Shown here in pieces: positions 1 through 11,813 of a stretch of DNA of 64,000 nucleotides (position 1 is the first letter of the stretch; every line of letters begins with the position of its first letter). A model generated the notes under the pieces. It was not told the DNA's origin. It worked only from the letters and a program-made list of their open reading frames with translations, and ran no database searches. The stretch lies in contig NC_055996.1 in the NCBI RefSeq assembly GCF_018446385.1, forward strand, positions 17,781,317 to 17,845,316, read 5' to 3'. This DNA comes from Zingiber officinale (lineage: Eukaryota; Streptophyta; Magnoliopsida; Zingiberales; Zingiberaceae). A program made the translations under genes and the position numbers.

Positions 1-2406
1 TATTAATTTCATTAAAGATTAATTTCCAAAATTGGCTTCCAGGACTGCATGGTGAGGCACATGGCCTTCTTGGATATGGGAGCAACCACCACCGCATAGA
101 CAAAGCCTTTTAAGGAAAACTAATATTTAATTTCCATAAATAACTCTAGGTTTAACCAAAAAGAACAATCGAATCACAAATTTGAAAAATAAAACAAAAG
201 AAACACAAATTCGAAACAAATCCGAAAACTCTAGAATCATATGCCTCTTGTGTTTGGTATTTCCAAAAATAACTATACAAAGAAAAACTAGTATGATGCG
301 GAAAATAATTACTAGTTATACCTTTCTTTGTAAGCAAAAATAACCTCTTGATCTTCTACCGTATTCCTCTTCTAACCTCAGACGTTGTGTGGGCAAAGAT
401 CTTCCGAGACGAGAACCACCAAGCACCTTCTTCTTCCTTCTATGTTTCGGCCACCACAATTCTCCAAGAGAAGTAGAGGTCTGGCCACCACCACCAAACT
501 CCAAGGGATGCTAGAAACGAAGCATTCTTTCTCTCCTTCTTCTCCTAGCTAGAACCGGCCACCATGGACTTCCCTTAAGTTGATGCCGCCGGCCACAAAG
601 GAGGAAGAGAAAATAAGGAGAAGAGGAGACCATAGGGTTGGCCACACCAAGGAGGAAAAGAGAGGAAGAAAAGAATAGAGTCGTTAGCCATTAAGGCACC
701 TCTATCCCCTCTTTTATAATCCTTGGTCTTGGCAAATAAGGAAATTTTAATAAAAACTTCCTTAATTCTTTTGCCATGAAAAAGAAAAATTAATTAATCA
801 AAAATCAATTTTCTTTTTCCAATTTTCTTGGTCGGCCACTTTCTCCCCAAAACAAGGAAAGTTTTAATTAAAACAAGAATTAAAACTTCCTAATTTATTT
901 CCAGAAATTTATAAAAAAAATCTCCAATAATTTTAATCCCTTCATGATTGGTTAGTAAAAAGGAAATTTTATAAATTAAAATATTTCTTTTAAACATGTG
1001 GATAATTTCCAAAACGGAAAGTTATCTCTAAAAATTAAAATCTCTTTTCAATCTACAAATAAGGAAATATATCAAATCTTTTCTTAATCTTTTGTAAACA
1101 CTAATAAAAGAGAATATTTAATTTTTAAAACTCTCTTTTAAATTATGATCATGGTTAAAAAGGAAAGTTTTCTCAAAATTAAAATCAATTTTCAATCTAC
1201 AAATAAGGAAAGATTTCAAAACTTTTCTTAATTTTTGTAGAAAGCTATAAAAAGAAAGATTTAAATTTTAAACTCTCTTTTAAAACCTTGATATCCACAT
1301 AAGAAATAATTTTAATAAAAATTCTTTTTAATATTCTAGTGGTCGGCCACCTAAGCTTGGGACCCAAGCTTTGGCCGGCCACCAACTTGGCTCATCCACT
1401 TGGTTTTGGCCGGCCCTAGCTTGGGTTCCAAGCTAGCTTGGTCGGTCCCATTAGGAAGGGTAAAAAGGTGGGTATGTAGTGGGTATAAATCTCTATATAC
1501 AAGAGGCTACGATAGGGACCAAGAGGAGGAATTGGTTTTGGTCTTCCGATGAAATTAAGCTTCCCGTGTTCGCCCCGAACACACAACTTAACTTCATCAA
1601 TAATAATTCATACCACTAAAAAATTATTATTGAACTACCGCACCAATCCCAAATTACATTTTTGGGCTCCTTATTATGAGTGTGTTAGACTCCCTATGTT
1701 TAAGATGTCAAATGTCCACTAATTAAGTGAGTTACTGACAACTCATGTAATTAATATCTTAGTCCAAGAGTAGTACCACTCAACCTTATCGTCATGTCGG
1801 ACTAAGTCCACCTGTAGGGTTTAACATGACAAACCTTATGAGCTCCTCTTGGGGGCATTATCAACCTAGATCACTAGGACACAGTTTCCTCCTATAATCA
1901 ACAACACACACTATAAGTGATATCATTTCCCAATTTATCGGGCTTATTGATTTATCGAACTAAATCTCACCCATTGATAAATTAAAGAAATAAATATCAA
2001 ATATATGTGCTTGTTATTATATTAGGATTAAGAGCACACACTTCCATAATAACTGAGGTCTTTGTTCCTTTATAAAGTCAGTATAAATGAAACGACCTCT
2101 AATGGTCTTACTCAATACACTCTAAGTGTACTAGTGTAATTATATAGTTAAGATAAACTAATACCTAATTACACTACGACCTTCCAATGGTTTGTTCCTT
2201 TCCATCTTAGTCGTGAGATACTGTTTATAATTTATAAGGTACTGATAGCATGATCCTCTGTGTGTGATACCACACACCATGTTATCTATAATATAAATTA
2301 ATTGAACAACTACATTTATCATAAATGTAGACATTTGACCAATATGATTCTTATTTCTAGAAAAATGTTTATACCAAAAGCTAGGCTTTTAGTATACATC
2401 CTAACA
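1..2406 (-). repeat. Copia-family LTR, cut by the window edge
   Basis: This stretch aligns by eye along its length with the LTRs at 30699-33112 and 38206-40635, sharing the initial CATTAA-ATTAATTTCC block, the block of alternating TTTTAAAA and AAGGAAA, and the end GCTAGGCTTTTAGTATACA..CTAACA. About 220 bases of the LTR lie outside the window. The terminus at 2406 (..CTAACA, the complement of TG..) is intact. The bases to the right are a CCGCCCG repeat, not the polypurine tract or internal sequence seen beside the 3' LTR of the full element. This copy is therefore either a 5' LTR whose element lies outside the window to the left, or a solo LTR. Long palindromes at about 1351-1375 and 1415-1440 (AGCTTGGG..CCCAAGCT type) mark the U3 region. 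No coding sequence is expected inside. Confidence 0.85.
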
Positions 2407-2580
2407 CCGCCCGCCGCCCGTCGCCCGCCGCCCGCCGCCCGCCGCCCGCCGCCCGCCGCTCGCCATCGACCGCCTGTCACCGGTCACCCATCACCGGCCG
2501 CCGGCAGCGACCAGTGGTGACGGCCGCTAGTTGCTGGTGGTTGCCGCAAGCTTCGACAGAGGTGCGGCAGTCCTTCTGTA
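2407..2580. repeat. GC-rich CCGCCCG minisatellite and flank
   Basis: A perfect to near-perfect array of the 7-mer CCGCCCG runs from 2407 to about 2463, followed by about 110 bases of GC-rich unique sequence. It directly abuts the LTR terminus at 2406, so it may be the insertion target of that LTR. The Pro/Ala/Arg reading frame across it is a by-product of the repeat. Confidence 0.7.
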
Positions 2581-2599
2581 AATGCCGCAGTATATTTTT

Positions 2600-3110
2600 G
2601 TCATTTTATAATAATATGAATTGCATTCCTTATAAAAAATAATTGGCACCAAATAAAGAAATGTAATCACCCTTGTAATCAAAGATTACATAGATTATAT
2701 TACCAAACGTAGTATTGTAATCAAGATTACATTACATTACAAATTTGATTACATTACAAGCTCCATTACATTATACCCAACCAAACGTAGCCTAAGGGTG
2801 AAGATTAGGGTTCAAATCAGGTTTCAAATTGAATGAGTTGGCCTTTGAATGAGGCTTTACATTTAGGCTTCTTCTTCAATTATTTCCCTTTAAACATTTG
2901 GCAATTGGACCAAATTGGTGTCCTCCTCAATTGTCGTGTCCCTCAATTCCTGTAAAATATAATATAATCAAATAATATTCAAATATTCATAAAATGTACA
3001 AGAATTGAAATGGAGACTAACAAAGATCCAACCACATGAAACATACTAAAAACATATAATTAGATACATAAGAGGATAAAAACACTAAGTTATAATAATA
3101 AAATAAAGTG
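2600..3110. other. AT-rich gap; possible small MITE at 2640-2795
   Basis: From about 2640 to 2795 the sequence is built from repeated TTACA/TGTAA words in both orientations, with ACCAAACGTAG at 2690 and again as ACCAAACGTAGCC at 2780. That ending is common in plant miniature inverted-repeat elements. A matching left terminus and TSD were not identified, so the MITE call is tentative. Nothing recognisable was seen from 2800 to 3110. Confidence 0.3.
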
Positions 3111-3528
3111 TTCAAATGGTGGTTATCACCCTCCCTGGGTCATAACCTCGATAAGGTCTATCTAGATAGTGAATTTGACCATTGGAGATCCAATACTAGT
3201 TTGGTCCAACTTGATTAATCAAACCTATTTTAGGAATCCATGCTTGGACTTGATTTCTATTTTTATTTACAATTGACAAATATTATTCGAAGCGAGAATT
3301 AGATTTGTATCTTAGTCCGGAACGATTGTATATGACTCTTTATTTTCCAAGAATCATGTCCTAAGTTTTGGAATCCATAGTAAACCGTTCCAATGTATCC
3401 TTGAATTCTTTGACTTGATTTTTTAGAGTGAAATTTTCTTTCTCAAGTTGTTGGACTTGAGTTAAAGTTCCACTTTATACTTGGTCAGTCAAGAAACTTA
3501 GGTTGGTCACTTCCTTAAGGGTTGTTAC

Positions 3529-4408
3529 TATTATGACCCCAGGATGATTTTGATATGATCAATCAAGTCAAGTTAGGCTTTGCATTATTTGATGTCTTAC
3601 GTCTCAGTGTACAGAGACTTAGGTACCCAAAAAGTCGAGAGAAAGACGCAGCTAGTGAGAAGAATGACATGGGAAAGGAGTCGACAGGTTCGGTGCATCT
3701 GAAAGACGAGATGCTGCAAAAGAGTACACAGGTAGATGAGAATGATGTATGCGATACTTTTGAGAGACGAGAAGCCGGGAAGGAAGCTTGTTCGAGGAGA
3801 AGGTAGGAGTTGGGTTCGGGTAATCAACTCCGGTTAGCCGGAGCATCACCCATGCAAAGAGATCAGCTAAGGAGATGATCCGCCTCATGGAAGGTGCCTT
3901 CCATGACTTGGAATGTACCTTCGATGAATAGTATCGAAGGCGCCTTCCAGGCTATTTAAGGCGCCTTATCTAGCCGTTAGCCAAAGATAAAACCTATCTT
4001 TGTCGGATAAAGTTTTCCACTCGAAGGCGCCTTGAACCCTCTTGAAGGCATATTCTACCCACGGATAGGATTTTTCAATAGCTATAAAAAGGCCCCCTAG
4101 AGCTAGGAATTAATCAACAACTCTTGTATTCATTTCCTAGTATATTTCTGAGCTATTATGAGTGTAAGAGGCTTCTTTACCTTCAACGAAGGAGATTTTC
4201 TAGTACTTTCATCTGCCTTGGATTAATAACCATTTAGGTTATAACTAAGTAAAATTCTAGCCTTCTTACAATCTTACTTATTCTTTTTTAAGTTGTTCAT
4301 TTTATTTTAGCTTCATTTTAATTGTGCTATCTAACTAAGTTGAAAGATCGAAAAAGAAGTTTGGTTTAGGCAATTCACCCTCTCTTGTCAGTCACAGCGG
4401 GACTAACA
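3529..4408 (+). repeat. Solo LTR with 5-bp TSD GTTAC
   Basis: An 880-base block begins TATTATGACC (probably TG mutated to TA) and ends GGGACTAACA. It is flanked by GTTAC at 3524-3528 and 4409-4413. Removing it rejoins the minus-strand gag tail. Palindromic AAGGCGCCTT-type motifs occur at about 3888, 3946, 3958 and 4024, just upstream of TATAAAA at 4083-4089, giving a normal U3-TATA-R-U5 order. No internal sequence or partner LTR is present, so this is the product of LTR-LTR recombination. The family is probably a Sirevirus-type Copia by LTR style, but this is inference. Confidence 0.85.
4083..4089 (+). promoter_or_regulatory. TATA box of the solo LTR
   Basis: TATAAAA lies downstream of the GGCGCC palindrome cluster and about 320 bases before the LTR end. 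It is placed by position and motif only. Confidence 0.5.
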
Positions 4409-5903
4409 GTTACCTTCTTTTGCAGTGACTTGACTTGGACATTAGACTTAGCTAATTTGCGCATCAAATAATTTATTAAATTATATAAGTGTTATACTTT
4501 AACAAAGTATACCTCACTATTTGGATTGTCTGAAACAGATATGGATCCATGGCTTCTCTCGAACTCAACTTTGGATTTAAATCTGGTTTCAAACTCAAAC
4601 TCGGACTTAGCTTCGACCATTTGTTCCCATGCCAGTAGTGCAAGAAAGCTTGTTTGAGCTTATTCTCTCTCTTCCGATTCTTCCTATGATGATTCATCCC
4701 AAGTAGCCTTTAGGGCCTTCTTTATCCTTTGCTTCTTTTCTCCTTTTAGGTTCAGACATGATGACATGAAGTGCCCCTTCTTATTGCAACCGTAACAAAT
4801 TACATTTGATTTGCTTGTGTACTTGTGTTAAGACTTGACTTGTTGTCTTTTGTTTGAATTACCTTTTTAATCTCGTGTTTGGTGAATCCTTTCTTCTTTT
4901 TATACAATTTCTAAACTAGATTCACTAGTTCGAAGGTGATCTCATCGTTGTCAGAATCTGATTCATTTTCAAATTCGAGTTCAGGTTGGTACTTAGCCCT
5001 CGGCTTCTTGTTTGTGAGTTTTCCTACAAACAACGTAATACCTTCCTCGGTCGGAGTACTATTAGTTTATTCATGAAGTTCAAATTTGGAAAATAGTTTG
5101 TCTAATTTAAAAATTAAAAGATCCTTAGAAACTTTCTAAGCATCTATCAAAGATGTCCACAAAGTATTCCATAGAAAAATGTTTAGGGCATACCTTATAA
5201 TATCGTGATTCTCCACTTTCTGACCGATCGCTTGAAAACTGTTGAGGAGATCTTGAATTCGAGCGTGAAATTGGCTTGCTGATTCTCCTTCCTATATTTT
5301 TATGTTATATAATTTATTTAAAATTAAATCTCTTTTACTTACTTTTGTATTAGAGGTGTCTTCGTGTAGCTTGATCAATTTTTCTCAAAGATCCTTGGCA
5401 TTGTTGAAAGGACTAGCCCAGTTCAATTCTTCTTTGGTAGGCCACACTAGAGAGTCTGAGTTCCCTTGGTATCGGTCTTGATCTTTTTCTTTGTTTGTGC
5501 GCCCCACTTGTCGTAGAGGATGGGTACTCTGTATTTGCTGGGAAATGTGCATTCAGTTTGGACTATAATCCATATTTCCACATGAGTTTTCATATGGTAC
5601 TCCATTCGACCTTTCCAATGCTGGAATCTTCACCGGAGAAAAGAGGCGGGCATGTGATATTGTAGACATCTTCATAGTCCATTTAAAATCTTGCACACAC
5701 ACAAAAGTTGAAATATTCCAAGACTTGATCTTGGATTTAGTAGTGCGGGAAGAAAAAAATAAATTAGCTCGGTGTTACGCCAACTTTGAGCATAGAAAAA
5801 TTCAAATGGAAAAAATATCAGAAGGGGTGATTACACTGATTCTAATTAATTTAAAAAATCAAAAAAAAATTGTATGGTGGTTGCACCAATTCAGAGGGGT
5901 CCC

Positions 5904-5915
5904 GCTCTGATATCA
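5904..5915 (-). promoter_or_regulatory. Primer binding site (initiator tRNA-Met), one change
   Basis: The minus strand reads TGATATCAGAGC two bases downstream of the LTR end at 5918. The intact elements in this window carry TGGTATCAGAGC, complementary to the 3' end of initiator tRNA-Met. The G to A change fits an old copy. Confidence 0.75.
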
Positions 5916-5917
5916 AT

Positions 5918-7246
5918 TGAAAAATTGAAAAGTGCCCTCGAGAGGGGGTGAATAAAACTCATGATTTTTTTTTACATTTTTAATAAAACTCGAGAGTACG
6001 CAGTGAAAAATAAAAAAATAAAGCAATGCTAACATAGTTTAGTTTTATTTGGTTTAGATCCTGTGACGACTCCTACTTTAAGGGTCGCACTCATTGAATG
6101 CTTTCGATAGCCAATCTACTAATAGCTCGAATATTACAAGAGAATACAGAATTTAAAGTGCAAGTAATAAAAACAAGTTATATCAACGATTTTAGAGTAG
6201 AAGATTAAGTGTCGTCATCGAAGCAGTGTTTCTATATTGTGAAGATCTTTTCATAGTAGCACGCAAGCATGAAAGCCGTAGAGAATTAATATGTCAACAT
6301 GCTAGTCGAGCCTCTTTATAAAGAGTAATCCAGGCACCTCTATGCGTTTGAGGCACCTGGACCAAAGTTGATTTGATCCGAGCTCGTCACAAGTTATCCA
6401 CTTCTAGGTGCCTCTATCCCTTTGAGGTGCCTCAGTTGCTGACATGGCGAGCCCTGAGTGGAGCTCCTCCTGGTCAACTCTATCTTGTCCAAGGCAACTT
6501 AATCCCTTTGAGGCACTTGGATCTGATGTGAGCTAACCAACCGTAAGACACCACCTCACCTTCTTGTGTCGCGTGCTAAGATAATAATGGTGCATGAATA
6601 CCTTTAATTTCAGGCGCCTATATCAGCTTGAGGTGCCTAGATTCATCGAGACGCCTGGATCAACACTTCCAGGCTTTATATTTTCTACATCACAAAGTTA
6701 GCATAAAAAAAATAGAATAATATAAAATAATATTATTTGATAGTCTTAGACTGTCCGGGCTTGACTTTTAGATTTCCCATGAATCCCTAGATTGAATCGA
6801 TGCCTACTATTCTCTCAACATGGAACGCGTCCTCATTTACTTCTCTCAGAAAAGTTTTACCTTTTGCCAAACACCTATTTGGACTTTTGTTCAACATCTG
6901 ATCTTGACCTCCGAGATTTCCGCTAGATGCCCAATCCTCGACCTACCTAGACTTTCCCCTGATGTTTGTGACCCTAGAACTTCCGCCCGATGTCCTTGAT
7001 CTACCAAGTTTTCTACCCAGTCCACTCTATCAAGACTTCATGCTCAATCTCTTGACTAGGACTTCGTGCCCAATCACTTGACCAGAACTTCATGCCTAAT
7101 CCCTTGACTAGGACTTCTTTGCCTAGCCTTAATTAAGACTTACTTGCACACTCAGGTAACCTCATTAGAAAATAACACATCTTAACTTTGAATTATTTGT
7201 CATTATCAAAACTATGTTCAATTAGCTTGTACTTCCAACACCAACA
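5918..7246 (-). repeat. 5' LTR of the minus-strand Sirevirus-like element
   Basis: It is 1329 bases long, against 1308 and 1332 for the related LTRs at 49706 and 56414. On the minus strand it begins TGTTGGTGTTGG and ends TTTTTCA. It shares the TTGAACCC..TTTGATAATG-type start and the GTGAAT..CCCCCTC end with the young element. AGGCACCT/AGGTGCCT motifs recur at about 6328-6660, upstream (minus strand) of a TATAAAG at 6314-6320. The target-site duplication partner is missing on the left. Confidence 0.8.
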
Positions 7247-7531
7247 TATTCTACAAGAATGCTCAAGAAATCTGAAAGACAATTGAGGAGATGTACTCAG
7301 ATCTTCAAAACACATCCCAATGTTTTGAAATTCAATCAAATATGCAAGACGTGAAGCAAGAATCAATGTGAGTGACTGAGTATTACAATCGACTAATTGA
7401 TCTGTGGCAAGAAATGAATCTTTTTTACACAATCCCATGGAAGTGTGCTAAAGATGGAGTGTTGTATAACAAGGTCCTTGAAAAAGATCGAATATTCAAC
7501 TTTCTTCAATGCCTCAACAAAGACTTGGATG
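7247..7531 (+). pseudogene. Copia gag fragment (UBN2 region), upstream of CACTA
   Basis: The frame reads EEMYSDLQNTSQCFEIQ, then VTEYYNRLIDLWQEM, then KDRIFNFLQCLNKDLD, a conserved run of Copia gag. At least two in-frame stops occur. The last codons before the CACTA insertion are NKDLD. After removing the transposon and one TSD copy, the frame carries on in phase at 13648 (E-V, a stop, then ILGVKPLPRLHEVF), which fixes the insertion point exactly. Confidence 0.85.
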
Positions 7532-7760
7532 CACTACAAGAAAAACCCTCATAGACATCAGTGGAACAACAACAGTTTTAAGCAAAAACCGATGTCTTTG
7601 AGTATTTTACACCGGTTTTTCCAAAAACCGGTGTCTATGAGCGCAGATTTTCGCTCATAGACATCGGTATTTTTAACCAATGTCTATGAGCGCCTTTTTT
7701 TCATTAATAGACACCGATTTTAACCGCGGTTTTTAAAACCGGTGTCTATGAACCAAAATT
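7532..7760 (+). repeat. CACTA left terminal and subterminal repeats
   Basis: The terminal inverted repeat is followed by alternating direct and inverted copies of AACCGGTGTCTATGAGCG and related words up to about 7755. Adjacent opposed copies can pair (for example around 7625-7672). Confidence 0.85.
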
Positions 7761-7950
7761 CTGGCAGACTTTCTTAGCGCCCTTTCTTTTGGGTTTCTCC
7801 TCGCCTTGGATGAAGCAACCAGCCAATTTATCTCCCCAATTTTGAACAATTCGACATGGCGAAATTAGCACTCCTCTTCCTTTGATCCCATTTCTCGCAC
7901 CCTCTTACCCCTTCTTTTGTTCCTTTTCATTCCGTCGATCTGTTGGCCAG

Positions 7951-8213
7951 ATGAAGAAAGGCCGAGTTCTGGTGGAGCTGGCGGCGGCAGTAGCGGAGAC
8001 GCGGTTCCGCGGCGTGCGAAAGCGGCCGTGGGGGCGGTTCGCGGCCGAGACTCGGCCGAGGCTGTCGCTCTGGCCTACGACTCCGCCGCTCGCGCGTTCC
8101 GTGGTTCCAAGGCCAAGACCAACTTTCCCCTAGCCGCCGCCGCCGCTGCGTCTCCCACCCCTACTCCTGCATTCCGCTGCCCTCCCTCCGCTGACCCAAC
8201 CCTAGGGTTTTGA
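7951..8213 (+). pseudogene. AP2/ERF transcription factor fragment, internal deletion
   Basis: From the ATG at 7951 the frame reads through RFRGVRKRPWGRFAAE, the first half of an AP2/ERF DNA-binding domain. After that the domain continues in another frame (DSAEAVALAYDSAARAFRGSKAKTNFPL), ending at a stop near 8213. The part expected between them, with the WLGTF core of the second and third beta strands, is absent. The join lies in 8041-8060, where GGCCGAG occurs twice, so a short-repeat-mediated deletion explains it. The piece lies inside the CACTA transposon just upstream of the RPP2 piece. Codons are GC-rich, unlike the surrounding AT-rich DNA. It cannot make a working AP2 domain. Confidence 0.85.
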
Positions 8214-8322
8214 TAAGATACAAATTGGAATTAAGCCGACCCACCTCATTCTACGCACTCATCACCGAGAGGTCCGAGACCTTGCAACAGCGGCATCGTC
8301 GTCTGCAAATCTCGAAGTGAAG

Positions 8323-8698
8323 ATGAAAATTGTGGCGGCTTATCTCCTGGCCGTCCTCGGCGGCAACCCCAACCCTTCCGCCGATGATATCAGATCCATC
8401 CTTGAATCAGGTCGAACTCTCTTCCCTCTCATATTTATCTTGGTTTCATTTCGGTGATCCTTGTTTCTTGCTTGTAGTGGGAGCGGAGGCAGAGGATAAG
8501 AGGATCAACCACTTCCTCGCGGAAGTCAAGGGCAAGGACATAACGGAAGTCATCGCTGCCGGCCGTGAGAAGTTCGCTTCCGTGCCCTCCGGTGGCTCTG
8601 TGGCTGCCATCGGGGTCGCCGCCCCTGGTAGCGGCGGCGCGGGCGGCGCCCCAGCTGCAGAGGAGCCTAAGAAGGAGGAGAAGGAGGAATCCGACGAG
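8323..8698 (+). pseudogene. RPP2: 60S acidic ribosomal protein P2, exons 1-2 captured
   Basis: Exon 1 (8323-8410) reads MKIVAAYLLAVLGGNPNPSA and ends at TCAG/GTCG. Exon 2 (8478-8698) starts after TTGTAG and reads VGAEAEDKRINHFLAEVKGK, then DITEVIAAGREKFASVPSGG, then the Ala/Gly hinge and EEPKKEEKEESDE before a GTGAAA donor. P2 forms the stalk of the large ribosomal subunit with P1 and P0. The last exon, which should encode the conserved (D)MGFSLFD-type C-terminus that binds elongation factors, was not found, so the gene is incomplete. Both exons are open and the intron (67 bases) is kept, so the capture was from genomic DNA and not from mRNA. Confidence 0.88.
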
Positions 8699-9409
8699 GT
8701 GAAACTCCCTGTCTTTCCCTCCCGCAAATTTTCGTTTCCGACATAAATTTGTGGTTTTTTTTCTTTCTCGTTTCCAATTTCTGTTTTTGGAAAACACAAG
8801 CTGTGGAGATTGGTTTGATTGCTATTTGTTGTAAGTTTTGAAGGTAATGGCAATCTTTTTTATTTTATATACTAGCATATCACTTAAACGGCTACAAGTA
8901 TGCCACTTTTTCCAAATTTAATAGCACATGGTAAAGTCCTATCTTGTGATCAAGGTTCACAAAGCATATACAGAGGCATAAAGTCATGCAGACAAAGACT
9001 GAATATTGTTAGTAAAGTGCATAAACTCTCAAGTATTTGGATTAATTAGAGTTGAAGATGTAAGGGGTGGAGGGAAAAAGGAAATCTTTGTTAGTATTAA
9101 TGATAAGTCGCCATGATGATTACCATTGTTATTGCTAAATTTGTTGATCTCCTATGTTTAACTCATACCTCAAGTATGTAATTAAATGGTTTAATTTCAT
9201 ACTTTTTCGTATTGTTGTGCATACGTAGGATTTTATTTCTCTGCAGGGAGTTAGATGAGTGGTTTATAGACACCTAGTTGCATCTCTTATTTTCCTCTAC
9301 ATGTATGCACATTTTTTGACATCGGTTGGCAATTCATGTGTATTTATCTTTATTTTAACATACTTCTAACTTTTAACTATGACCAGTGCTTCTTGAATTA
9401 TCTTTGAAG

Positions 9410-11725
9410 GTTTGGAATCTTCAACCCAGCAGTCGTGTATGATCACCTGGGAGAAATTTATTCAGCACTTATTCTGGGAAGCTTAGTGTTCTGCATTTTG
9501 TTATACTTGAAAGTGAGCTTCTGTAAATTTCAATCTAGCTTTTCCTATGGTTATTACTGTCCTTTGTTCCTAATTTGAGATGATTGTTTTTCTCCAAAGG
9601 GTCATTTGGCACCATCTTCTTCGGATTCTGGTTCATTAGGGAACTTCATAATTGATTTTTATTGGGTGAGCTTTCTTAACCAGACATCATTTGCAGAGTT
9701 GTTGTGTCATTGTTTTTTTCTGGATTGATTGCACATAAAATAATCAGATAAATGCATCTGATTGATAATTTGAGATACTATGGAGTATGCAAGGGCCTTG
9801 CAAATATCTCAAAAAAAAACAAATGAACATATTACAATGGATTTGTTGATTTATTTTTTAATCACTGTTACCTAATCATGGCAGGTTATGTGCCAATGCT
9901 TAAACTTTTATTAGCTATATTTGATAGTGAAGGATTTTATCTGTTACTTGTTCCCAGATGTATCACTATTTTTACATATTACAATTATGTTTGCATGGGT
10001 GCACTCTATTCTTGCATTTCCATTCTCTGTACTAATGGTTACATGAGATTTCTCCAATCTGCATATAGATTAAACTATATTTGTGTATGTAAGTGTACTT
10101 TGTAGAATATGTAGCAATCTTACTTTCTTCTGGTTGTCTCTTTAACCAATTGATTCTCTTTTGCTTCTTAACTGTGCATGTTTATCCTCAACAAACATTA
10201 AAAAGGCACGTCTATTTGCTAAAGTCAAATGTCATAAATTCAATGTAGCCTCATTCATTTTCTTTTTTAGTATAGAAAGTAATATATGCTCTTGATCACA
10301 GACTTAAACAGGAAAATCACTCTGTGATTTGTTTTGCTGAATAGTTAACTCTCAATCATTAGCCAACACCAGGGAGCAGAACTACCCAAGACTAGTAGTT
10401 AATGCTCTAGATATTTCCATGGGAAATTGTGCTATAACATGTTTTGGTGTTGAGGGTTTTAGTCGTAAAAGGAGTACCATGAGATCAAATTGCATTGGAA
10501 AATGCAATTTCCTTAAAAAAAATTAGTTAAATATTTATGTTTGGTACAAATGAATAACCTTATTTGTGACTTCATTAGTATTTTATTTTCAAATGTTTCA
10601 TTGCCTACTCTATATGTGTTTGTTCGTGATCCAAGATATGTTGACTTAAGAGTTCAGAGGATATTTTCTAACCATATCTACTTGTGGAACCAACTGAATC
10701 ACAAAAAACCTTCAAGTATTTTTTCCATTATGTGAAATCTTATGAAATGATTTATTTAGAAATCTAAAACACTTGCCCACCAATATTCAATGTTGCCATA
10801 TATTCACCGTCATGGAAAAAAAATTCTCTCACATCCTTGGTCTCACTGCCAACTATAATACACATATGCATGTACTTCTGTTGCAACAATAGGATTATTT
10901 TTACTATGATGATGGGATCTTATATAATATCACATACATGTAAAAACTCTTTAAACATGGCTTAGAATATGATGTCTTTGATTTCGGCAACCACATTCTA
11001 GCTTTCATTATAAGGAATACCCAATGAATTGGGATGTCACAAGTCAATTTGAATATGGCGCATTGGAATACTTTCCTGCCTGGTCTCTATTTAAGCTTTT
11101 CAAGCTAGTTCTGCAATTCCATGAACTTTTCAATCTCTAAAGCTCCATTCATGTTAAGTTGTTGGGAAAAGAGCATCTTGACAGAATTGAAATTCTCCTC
11201 TTTTTATCAGTAAAGTTTGATTTCTGGCTATACAATAAACACTTGCCTCACACTGCTTGTTCAATTTTCTTGCACGAAGAAGTATATTCACTAATATGAG
11301 GTCCTGGCAGAGGAAACCTTAGGTGGAATACGTTATTCTTTGCCTTTAAATAATTGCCATTAAAACCACATGAGGATCTTACCTCTTGTTGATATTGTTG
11401 GACTTCCTTTTGCTCAACCATTTGGTTTGTGCCTTTCTTCATGCTAGTTTTTTCTAGCTATGTGTTGTTATTATGCAAGTTGTATCTCATGTATTAATAG
11501 CCTTCTATAATGAACAAATGAATTACTTGGCAATGCTTTTCAGCCTAATTTTTCCTATCAATGTAGCTGCAATTTATACAGTTTGTGGACAATTTTTTTT
11601 TTCTTGTGCAGGGCATGGAACTGTATCCTCGTATCGGCAAAAACTTTGACATCAAGGTTTTTACAAACTGCCGATTTGGTATGATGTCCTGGGCTGTTCT
11701 TGCCGTCACATATTGCATCAAACAG
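9410..11725 (+). pseudogene. FK: Delta(14)-sterol reductase fragment (three exons)
   Basis: Three exons with good splice sites are present. Exon A (9410-9512) reads FGIFNPAVVYDHLGEIYSAL and continues to LLYLK. Exon B (9600-9665) reads GHLAPSSSDSGSLGNFIIDF and ends YW. Exon C (11612-11725) reads GMELYPRIGKNFDIKVFTNC, then RFGMMSWAVLAVTYCIKQ. This matches the central part of plant delta-14 sterol reductase (FACKEL), an ER membrane enzyme of sterol synthesis. The N-terminal exons and the C-terminal catalytic half (the family's GWWG..RHFHY region) were not found, so it is a fragment of roughly a quarter of the gene. No stop codon occurs in the three exons, which suggests recent capture. Recognition is from memory of the family. 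Confidence 0.85.
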
Positions 11726-11813
11726 GTCAATTTTATCTTTACATCTGTTCTTTGAGCTGTTGATAAATATAGCATATGAGGAAAGCACTAATATGTCAAA
11801 CAGCATCTGGAAC

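Larger units (their letters stand above)
3120..5690 (-). pseudogene. Copia (Sirevirus-like) gag, decayed
   Basis: Reading leftwards from about 5690, the frame begins MDYEDVYNITCPPLFSGED. It continues through the UBN2-type capsid region (5150-5600, including GESASQFHARIQDLLNSF), an acidic stretch, and a CX2CX4HX4C zinc knuckle (C-YG-C-NKKG-H-FMSS-C, about 4755-4800). It ends in the spacer that precedes protease in complete elements (3120-3520). Several stops and frameshifts are present, and the solo LTR splits it at 3528/4409. This copy keeps the capsid core and the knuckle that the young relative at 51377-52567 has lost. It is not expected to be functional. Confidence 0.75.
3115..7246 (-). 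mobile_element. Sirevirus-like gag-only LTR element, 3' part lost
   Basis: On the minus strand this reads 5' LTR (5918-7246), primer binding site (5904-5915), and a decayed gag ending near 3120. The gag resembles that of the young element at 49706-57745 over its whole length, including the tail with the order LERFT, ILGK, AWIPK, YLDRPYRGYDPG. The right LTR terminus (..ACCAACA at 7246) abuts Copia gag codons at 7247, so the element inserted into that older gag. No left LTR or remaining upstream part of the target gag is visible; the left side has been deleted or lies beyond the window. The interior is interrupted by the solo LTR at 3529-4408. Confidence 0.75.

Noticed and set aside
2302-2520. 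Open frame with Pro/Ala/Arg repeats
   Set aside because: Produced by the CCGCCCG minisatellite running out of an LTR; no start context or conservation.
8435-8853. Minus-strand open frames of 120-135 codons
   Set aside because: Antisense to the RPP2 exon 2 piece, which has correct splice sites and a recognised protein on the plus strand.
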